Shown here: piece after piece, positions 6,688 to 11,371 of the stretch
Position numbering within the stretch: position 1 is the stretch's first letter
How the letters are laid out: each line of letters opens with the position of its first letter
Source of the DNA: Actinomycetes bacterium
GTDB lineage: Bacteria > Actinomycetota > Acidimicrobiia > Acidimicrobiales > Palsa-688
Length of the DNA: 11,371 nucleotides
Direction of reading: 5' to 3'
Assembly (NCBI GenBank): GCA_021846485.1
Contig: JAJZWW010000073.1
Location: 1 to 11,371 of the forward strand
The notes under the pieces: generated by a model
What the model was told of the DNA's origin: nothing
The model's database searches: none
Seen by the model: only the letters and a program-made list of their open reading frames with translations
Program-made: the position numbers and the translations under genes

Positions 6688-6940
6688 CCCCCCGCCTGGT
6701 GGCGTCGAGCGACTGTGCGTCAGGTCCTTCGAGCCCTCGGATCGAACGATGAGCGCTACGAAGGGGACCTCCGGCGGCCGTGAGGGTCCGAGCAGGACAA
6801 CACTCGGGGGTTCAGCAACCGACTCCTCACGACGAAAGAAGGTTCTCGTGGCGACCCAACGGCAACAGGCGCTCCTTCCTAGATGACACCCCCAAGCGGT
6901 GCCCCTTCGGGGCGCTCCCAGTCCAGCAACGGCCAACGGC

Positions 6941-7024
6941 AGAGGGGATGCCGCCAGAACAAGGGGAAGGGGACGGCACCGAGGATGCTGGCACGCGGCG
7001 CCACCGCCGGGCGGCATCCCCTCT
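6941..7024. repeat. 15-bp perfect inverted repeat around a 54-nt loop
   Basis: AGAGGGGATGCCGCC (6941-6955) and GGCGGCATCCCCTCT (7010-7024) match without mismatch. A match this long is unlikely by chance over so short a distance. As RNA it would make a long stem closing a purine-rich loop. Confidence 0.7.
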
Positions 7025-7061
7025 CCCAGCAGTATCGGCACGCCACGCAGCCCCCCGGGGC

Positions 7062-7167
7062 GTCAAGGGCACGCTGCGGGACTCCGCCACGGTGACGGCC
7101 CCGGCTCCGGCGGGTCGGCTCCCGCCTCCGCCACCGGCCTACGTGTCCTCGCTTTGCAGCCCTTGAC
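7062..7167. repeat. Nested inverted repeats, possible multi-stem RNA
   Basis: The outer pair is GTCAAGGGC (7062-7070) with GCCCTTGAC (7159-7167). Inside it are CGGTG (7090-7094) with CACCG (7132-7136), and GGCGGG (7109-7114) with CCCGCC (7121-7126). The three pairs are properly nested, as expected for one elongated RNA hairpin. The inner pairs are GC-rich and could arise by chance. Confidence 0.45.
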
Positions 7168-7396
7168 CCACCCTGGCCGGGTGTGCTGCCAGCCCGGGAC
7201 CTCGCCATCGAGCTGGGCACCGCTCCGCTTCGCTGCGCTCTTGTTCACACCGGGGCTCCCAGCGTTCGAGCTGGGCTCATGACCCCTGACCGAACACATG
7301 TGCGACCAGTCACACCCACGGAAACAGCAGGAGACCCTCTTCTCTTGGCGCAAAAGGCTTCGGAGGGCTTCGGGGTGGAACCGTTCGGGTCTCATG

Positions 7397-7434
7397 ATGA
7401 GAGAGTTACTCCTTCTTGGGCACAACTCTCTCAT
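7397..7434. repeat. 11-bp perfect inverted repeat
   Basis: ATGAGAGAGTT (7397-7407) and AACTCTCTCAT (7424-7434) are separated by 16 bp. Unlike the other stems it is AT-balanced, so base composition does not explain it. It could be an operator, a recombination site or an RNA stem. Confidence 0.6.
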
Positions 7435-7778
7435 AACGACGGGCGTGTAGTCAAGGACTGCTCGGCCCGGAAGAGCCCGGAACGCCCTTCCCTACGGCCG
7501 ATCCGTGCGCCCCGAGGTCCTCGACGGCCGCTCTCCTTCGACGCGGGCTCCGATAGAGGTGCGCTCAGATCTCCGAAGTTATTCTTGCCTCAGCCCTTAG
7601 CGCCTGATGGCACCGAGACCGCCCGCGTAGCCGAGGCTTGCTGGCATCGCCCCTCAGCGACCCCAGGCCGGTCACCTGTCCAGTCCAGGGGTTCCGACAA
7701 CGCTCGTCTCCGGCTGATCGCTCTTCGGTCATGGCTCGGACTCTCCCTTTCCCCTCGGTGTTCCCAGCGCCTCGTGAT

Positions 7779-7811
7779 GGTGCCGCGGACTCAGCAGGAG
7801 GCCGCGGCACC
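7779..7811. repeat. 10-bp perfect inverted repeat
   Basis: GGTGCCGCGG (7779-7788) and CCGCGGCACC (7802-7811) are separated by 13 nt. The arms are not followed by a U tract on either strand. Confidence 0.55.
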
Positions 7812-8245
7812 TGGTAGCCATTGCTCTGCTTTTGTTCCCCGGGAACCTCGCCCTACAGTGGGCCTCGCTGGTGGTTCGAACACTACCTCCCAGAGTCGAG
7901 CGTGTCAAGCGGCTGTTTGTGTGCCGCTCTGTGCGATACTTGGCAAGTCTCTTGCGCTCAAGTGTCCGCTCTAGCCTAGTCAGGCGGCCGGTGGCCGTGG
8001 TCGTGACTTGAGCAAAGCCCCGCCGTCCCACGTGTGCTGCGCCCGGACCCGCCGAGTCGGACCTGTCACACCCAGGCCAGTGCCAGAGCACCGGATACCC
8101 GAAGTGGACGGTCGACGCCTCGCTAGGCTGGCGGAGCACCCTCGACTGTGCACCCTCCGGGGGCTATGCCGTCGAGGGATCGAGGTGGAGTCGCGCTCGG
8201 GCGTGCGCCCGCCGGAGGTCTTCCCAGCACACGGTCGAGTGATCT

Positions 8246-8261
8246 TGTTAGATTCTGTGCG
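8246..8261 (+). promoter_or_regulatory. Candidate extended -10 promoter, leaderless start
   Basis: TGTTAGATT at 8246-8254 fits an extended -10 element (TGn plus TAGATT). Its expected start point falls at about 8261, exactly on the GTG of the beta-galactosidase frame, which has no ribosome binding site. Leaderless transcripts are common in actinobacteria. The -35 region is poor. Confidence 0.4.
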
Positions 8262-10282
8262 TGCCGAACAGGGGTCACGAACTGCCGTACCCAGCGGCGA
8301 GAGGCGGGGTTCGTCGGGACCGCTCAGGCGTTCGACCCGACGGCGCCCCTTTGAACTCTGCCGGCATCCGATACGGCGGGCACTACAACCCGGAGCAGTG
8401 GCCCGAGAAGGTGTGGGCGGAGGATGTCGCACTCATGGCCGAGACGGGGGTCGACCTGGTGACCGTCGGGGTGTTCGCCCGGGGCGAGCTGCAACCGGGG
8501 CCCGGACGTGCCCTGGAGACCGGCTGGCTGGACCGGGTCCTCGACCTACTGACGGGCGTCGGCGTGGGCGTCGGCCTGGCCACCGCCACCGCGTCGCCAC
8601 CACCGTGGCTGGTCGCCGCCCACCCCTCGATCCTGCCGGTCGACGCCAGTGGGGTGCGGCTGTCCCCCGGTGGGCGCCAGCACTACTGCCCGAGCTCGCC
8701 CGACTACCGGGAGGCGGCCGGCGAGCTGGCCGGCCGGATGGCCGAGCGCTACGGGGGCCACCCCGCACTCGAGCTGTGGCACGTCGGCAACGAGTACGGC
8801 TGCCACGTGCCGGCGTGCTATTGCGACGCGTCAGCGGAGGCGTTCAGGCACTGGCTCGAAGCCCGCTACGGCGGCATTGACCAGCTCAACTACGCCTGGG
8901 GCAGCGCGCTCTGGAGCCAGCGCTACCGCAACTTCGACGAAGTGCTCCCCCCGCGAGCCGCCCCCACTTTCCCCAACCCCTCCCAGCAGCTCGACTTCGC
9001 CCGGTTCAGCAACGACGAGCTGCTCGCCTGCTACTCCGCCGAGCGCGAGGTGCTGGCCGCCGCCACCCCCACCGTGCCGGTCACCACCAACTTGATGGGC
9101 CTGTTCCGACCGACCGACGGCTGGGCCCGGGCCATGGACCTGGTCTCCCTCGACCGCTACCCCGACCCCGACGACCCCGACGCCCACCTGTCCGCCGCCC
9201 TCGCCGCCGACCTCACCCGCTCGCTCGCCGGCGGGCGCCCCTGGTACCTGATGGAACAGGCCCCCGGCGCGGTCAACTGGCGCCGGGTGAACGTGCCCAA
9301 GTCCCGGGGCGAGTACCGCCGCTGGAGCCTGCAGGCGGTCGCCCGGGGCGCCGACGCGGTCCTGCAGTTCCAGTGGCGGGCGTCGGCCGCCGGCGCCGAG
9401 AAGTACCACAGCGGCATGGTCCCCCACGCGGACACCGACACCCGGGCCTGGCAGGAGGTGGTCGACTTGGACGCCGAGCTGCGACGCCTCGCCCCCCTTG
9501 CCGGCACGCTGGTGACCGCCGACGTCGCCCTGCTCCTCGACTGGGAGGGCTGGTGGGGCCTCGAGCTCGATCTCTCCCGTTACCGCCTCGTGGTCGTCCC
9601 CGCCCTGTACCTGGTGAGCGACGAGGCCGCTGCCGGGTTGGAGCGTTACGTGGCCGGTGGTGGGGTCGCCGTCGTCACCTACTTCTCGGGGATCATCGAG
9701 CCCACCGACCGGGTCCGCCTGGGCGGCTACCCCGCCCCCTGGCGCGACCTGCTCGGTCTGCACGTCGACGAGCACGCCCCGCTGCCCCCGGGCCGCTCCG
9801 AGCGCCTCTCCGGGCCCCTCGCCCACCCCTCCTCCCGGGGGTTCCGCTGGCTCGAGCGGGTCCGGCTCCGAGGCGCCCGGGCGCTGCTCACGGTGGCCAG
9901 CGAGCCGCTCACCGGCCAGCCCGCGGCGACCGTCCACGACTGCGGGCAGGGAGCCGCCTACTACCTCGCGACCACGCCCGACCCGGCGACCCTCGACGCC
10001 CTTGTGGCGGACGCATCCGGCCGTGCCGGGGTCAACCCGACGGCCTCGGTCCCCCCAGGGGTCGAAGCCGTCGAGCGCGGCGGGCACCTGGTGCTCATCA
10101 ACCACCTCGACCGGGACGCCGAAGTGGACCTCGGCCACGACGGGCGAAGGGACCTGTTGTCCGGGTCGGTACGCTCGGGTGGCGTGACCCTCACCCCAGG
10201 AGAGGTCCTCGTGCTCGCCCCCGCCACCCCCACCGAGCCCGCCCCGAAGACACCCTCGCCGGTGCCCGGCCGTGCTGGCTAG
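8261..10282 (+). CDS. GH42 beta-galactosidase, with shortened middle domain
   Basis: The product hydrolyses terminal beta-D-galactosides and is probably cytoplasmic, as no signal peptide is visible. It has 673 residues from the GTG at 8261; the conserved start IRYGGHYNPEQWPEKVW begins at residue 36, so a TTG at 8351 (residue 31) is an alternative. The TIM barrel (about 36-395) carries the acid/base E178 in WHVGNEYG, the nucleophile E332 in LMEQAPGAVNW, and the Zn-ligand cysteines C143, C181, C186 and C188. The trimerisation domain begins at about 418 (VALLLDWEGWWGLELD) but jumps at residue 437 directly to LSRYRLVVVPALYLVS. About 35-40 residues usually found between these blocks are missing, in frame. 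Its stop overlaps a DeoR-type regulator by 11 bp, implying an operon under that regulator. Confidence 0.93.
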   Translation: MPNRGHELPYPAARGGVRRDRSGVRPDGAPLNSAGIRYGGHYNPEQWPEKVWAEDVALMAETGVDLVTVGVFARGELQPGPGRALETGWLDRVLDLLTGVGVGVGLATATASPPPWLVAAHPSILPVDASGVRLSPGGRQHYCPSSPDYREAAGELAGRMAERYGGHPALELWHVGNEYGCHVPACYCDASAEAFRHWLEARYGGIDQLNYAWGSALWSQRYRNFDEVLPPRAAPTFPNPSQQLDFARFSNDELLACYSAEREVLAAATPTVPVTTNLMGLFRPTDGWARAMDLVSLDRYPDPDDPDAHLSAALAADLTRSLAGGRPWYLMEQAPGAVNWRRVNVPKSRGEYRRWSLQAVARGADAVLQFQWRASAAGAEKYHSGMVPHADTDTRAWQEVVDLDAELRRLAPLAGTLVTADVALLLDWEGWWGLELDLSRYRLVVVPALYLVSDEAAAGLERYVAGGGVAVVTYFSGIIEPTDRVRLGGYPAPWRDLLGLHVDEHAPLPPGRSERLSGPLAHPSSRGFRWLERVRLRGARALLTVASEPLTGQPAATVHDCGQGAAYYLATTPDPATLDALVADASGRAGVNPTASVPPGVEAVERGGHLVLINHLDRDAEVDLGHDGRRDLLSGSVRSGGVTLTPGEVLVLAPATPTEPAPKTPSPVPGRAG

Positions 10283-10736
10283 CCAGCGCCGGCGCCGCAT
10301 CGCCGAGCAACTCGAGCTCGCCGGGGAAGTGCGGGTCGCCGACCTAGCCAGCTGTCTCGGGGTGTCCGAGATGACCGTGCGGCGCGACCTCGAGCGCATG
10401 CAGGAAGCCGGCATGCTCACCAAGGTCCACGGCGGGGCCGTAGCGGTCGGCCACAGCGCCGAGGAGCCCGGCTTCGACGCCAAGCTCGGGCGGGCCGCCG
10501 CGGAGAAGGCGGCGATCGCCGCCGCCGCCGTCAACCTGGTCGCGCCGGGCGCCTCGGTGGCCCTCTCGGGCGGCACCACCACCTGGTCGCTCGCCCGGCT
10601 CCTGCCCACGGTGCCGGGGATCACCGTGCTCACCAACTCCCTGAGCGCCGCAGCGGAGCTCCACCGCCAGAGCCCGACCACCCCGGTGGTGCTCTCCGGG
10701 GGGGTGCGGACCCCCTCCGACGCCCTCGTCGGCCCG
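10272..10736 (+). pseudogene. DeoR-family transcriptional regulator, broken after ~155 residues
   Basis: The GTG at 10272 lies inside the end of the beta-galactosidase gene. The N-terminal HTH is typical of DeoR (RRRRIAEQLELAGEVRVADL, then LGVSEMTVRRDLERMQEAG and the KVHGGAV signature). The start of the sugar-phosphate sensor domain follows, with LSGGTTTWSLARLLP, TVLTNSLSAA and VVLSGGVRTPSDALVGP. Family members have about 250-260 residues. After DALVGP at about 10736 the frame runs into the antisense of a TruB-like gene and stays open to the window edge without further DeoR similarity. Half of the sensor domain is therefore absent. In an intact form it would repress the beta-galactosidase gene and respond to a phosphorylated sugar. 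Confidence 0.88.
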
Positions 10737-11327
10737 GGCCACCATGTCCGCAAGCCGGGCCAGGGAGACCGCCTCCTTCTCGGAGAAGGGGCCCGTGGAG
10801 ACCCGACGCAGCTCCGTCATGTTGGCCCCGCAGCCGAGCGCCTCCCCGAGGTCCACCGCCAAGGTCCGGATGTACGTGCCCGAGTCGGCCTGCACCTCCA
10901 GGAGGAGCTCCCGTCCGCTCCGCTCGAGAAGGGTGAGACGGTGGAGGGTACGGACGCGCCGCTCCCTTCGCACCGCCGAGCGGACCGGTGGGGTCTGGTA
11001 GATGGGCCCCTGGAACTCCTTGAGGACCCGCTCCACGCTGGCCGGAGGGGCCGGTCCGTGAAGGGTGACCACGGTGATGTAGCGCTTCGGGAAGGTGAGC
11101 AGGAGCGGGAGGAGGCGCAGGGCCTTCCCGAGGGACATCACCAGGACGCCGCTCACGCCCGGGTCCAGCGTCCCGGCATGGCCGGCCCGGTCCACGCGCA
11201 AAAGGTCGCGGACCCAGGCCGTGACCTGGTGCGAGCTCGGCCCCCTCGGCTTGTCCACCACGAGGAAGGCCCCCTCCGCCGGAAGGGGCAGGGAAGGGCG
11301 ACCGGTCGCCACCCCGGAGCCGCTCAA
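10344..11327 (-). CDS. truB: Archaeal-type tRNA/rRNA pseudouridine synthase Cbf5/TruB, C-terminus lost
   Basis: The open frame has 327 residues, but only the first ~197 (11327-10737) are a TruB-family protein; the rest is antisense of the DeoR gene. Motifs: VVDKPRGPSSHQV, catalytic D55 in AGHAGTLDPGVSGVL, the Y110 motif in GPIYQTPPVRSAVRR, and R154 in SGTYIRTLAVDLGEALG. IYQ-PP-SAVRRxxRVR, without the KLYEYARxG block of bacterial TruB, marks the archaeal/eukaryotic Cbf5 class, which modifies U55 of tRNA or acts with H/ACA guides. The C-terminal PUA domain, expected after about residue 210, is absent. The TTG at 11327 overlaps the upstream stop as TTGA; the GTG at 11312 is an alternative start. 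A window switch to another organism is the simplest reading. Confidence 0.85.
   Translation of the reverse strand: MSGSGVATGRPSLPLPAEGAFLVVDKPRGPSSHQVTAWVRDLLRVDRAGHAGTLDPGVSGVLVMSLGKALRLLPLLLTFPKRYITVVTLHGPAPPASVERVLKEFQGPIYQTPPVRSAVRRERRVRTLHRLTLLERSGRELLLEVQADSGTYIRTLAVDLGEALGCGANMTELRRVSTGPFSEKEAVSLARLADMVARADEGVGGGPHPPGEHHRGGRALAVELRCGAQGVGEHGDPRHRGQEPGERPGGGAAREGHRGARRDQVDGGGGDRRLLRGGPPELGVEAGLLGAVADRYGPAVDLGEHAGFLHALEVAPHGHLGHPETAG
10731..10740. other. Chimeric junction between bacterial and archaeal-like sequence
   Basis: The palindrome GGCCCGGGCC sits exactly where the DeoR similarity (plus strand, ending DALVGP) stops and the Cbf5 similarity (minus strand, ending at about LARLADMVA) stops. 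Both genes are cut mid-domain. A short palindromic overlap is a likely point for misassembly or illegitimate joining. Confidence 0.65.
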
Positions 11328-11371
11328 GGGTTGAGGATCTCCGGCGGGAGGGCGGCGAGGATGGCCTCCAC
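11324..11371 (-). CDS. C-terminal end of an unidentified gene upstream of truB/cbf5
   Basis: The last 15 residues (VEAILAALPPEILNP) and a TGA stop at 11324 precede and overlap the TTG start of the Cbf5-like gene, so the two were co-transcribed in their source genome. In many archaea cytidylate kinase or ribosomal protein L14e lies upstream of cbf5, but this fragment is too short to identify. Confidence 0.45.
   Translation of the reverse strand: MEAILAALPPEILNP

Larger units (their letters stand above)
6469..8245. other. Gene-poor stretch rich in inverted repeats
   Basis: About 1.8 kb with no protein I can support. Long open frames exist (for example plus 7183-7974 and minus 6271-7041), but their residue composition is Pro/Arg/Ser/Cys-rich, they show no family motif and they overlap strong hairpins. 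Base use between about 7,200 and 7,980 is visibly less GC-biased than in the neighbouring genes. Perfect inverted repeats occur at 6669-6687, 6941-7024, 7062-7167, 7397-7434, 7779-7811, 7834-7846 (GTTCCC/GGGAAC) and 8139-8178 (CCCTCGAC/GTCGAGGG), with a GCCCC-TTC-GGGGC hairpin at 6901-6913. It could be a structured RNA locus or degraded mobile DNA. I see no tRNA, rRNA, CRISPR or intron core. Confidence 0.5.

Noticed and set aside
6271..7041. A 256-codon minus-strand open frame
   Set aside because: It is antisense to the better supported cysteine-rich mini-protein and shows low-complexity Pro/Arg/Gly composition with no domain.
6720..7450. Possible group II intron or its remains
   Set aside because: No domain V sequence with the AGC triad and GAAA-type loop and no reverse transcriptase frame could be found on either strand.
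7868..7886. GGTGGTTCGAACACTACC resembles a tRNA T-arm
   Set aside because: The five bases on each side of the TTCGAAC loop do not pair properly, and no acceptor, D or anticodon arm can be drawn upstream.
7183..7974. A 263-codon plus-strand open frame in the gene-poor stretch
   Set aside because: Composition is Ser/Pro/Arg/Cys-rich without any recognisable motif, there is no convincing ribosome binding site, and it runs through several perfect hairpins; openness in GC-rich DNA is expected by chance.
8008..8880. A 290-codon plus-strand frame overlapping the start of the beta-galactosidase
   Set aside because: From 8351 on it is a shifted reading of clearly conserved GH42 sequence, and its upstream part has no motif.
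10344..10736. C-terminal third of the minus-strand TruB frame as a novel domain replacing PUA
   Set aside because: This part is the exact antisense of a well-formed DeoR HTH and sensor domain, so it is not a real protein domain.

Overview
This is a GC-rich window whose first ~10.7 kb looks actinobacterial (actinobacterial-style mobile genes, GTG/TTG starts, GTGA overlaps, a GH42 beta-galactosidase with a DeoR-type regulator). The last ~0.64 kb looks archaeal (a Cbf5-class pseudouridine synthase). The switch occurs inside two truncated genes at about 10,731-10,740, so the contig is probably a metagenomic chimera or a real rearrangement.

Left part (1-5,989): two nested mobile elements. The outer one, on the minus strand, has the gene order DUF5372-like small protein (5989-5699), HTH protein (5524-5048), short accessory protein (5055-4711), then a serine recombinase whose start codon is at 4688. 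I recognise this as the group found as y4bA-D/y4pH-K in rhizobia. The recombinase gene is split after codon 20 by a 4,503-bp Tn554-like element (128-4630) bounded by perfect 13-bp inverted repeats. That element carries three overlapping plus-strand genes: tyrosine recombinase TnpA, large tyrosine recombinase TnpB with Cys/His clusters, and HTH/coiled-coil TnpC. The rest of the serine recombinase continues leftward from position 127 and leaves the window. The left end of the inserted element stays open in frame with it and offers GTG starts and a substitute N-terminus that rebuilds the strand before the catalytic serine.

Middle part (5,990-8,260): the C-terminal stub of an ISL3-family transposase (to 6213), a cysteine-rich mini-protein (6298-6468), and about 1.8 kb without a convincing gene. 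That stretch is rich in perfect inverted repeats (8, 15, 9, 11 and 10 bp stems) and may encode structured RNA or be the remains of mobile DNA.

Right part (8,261-11,371): a GH42 beta-galactosidase, possibly on a leaderless transcript, that lacks part of the domain after its catalytic barrel. Its stop overlaps the start of a DeoR-family regulator, which breaks off after ~155 residues. Beyond the break, on the minus strand, lie the first ~197 residues of an archaeal-type TruB/Cbf5 and the last 15 residues of an unidentified upstream gene. The catabolic pair suggests locally regulated galactoside use; the transposon genes are concerned only with their own movement.
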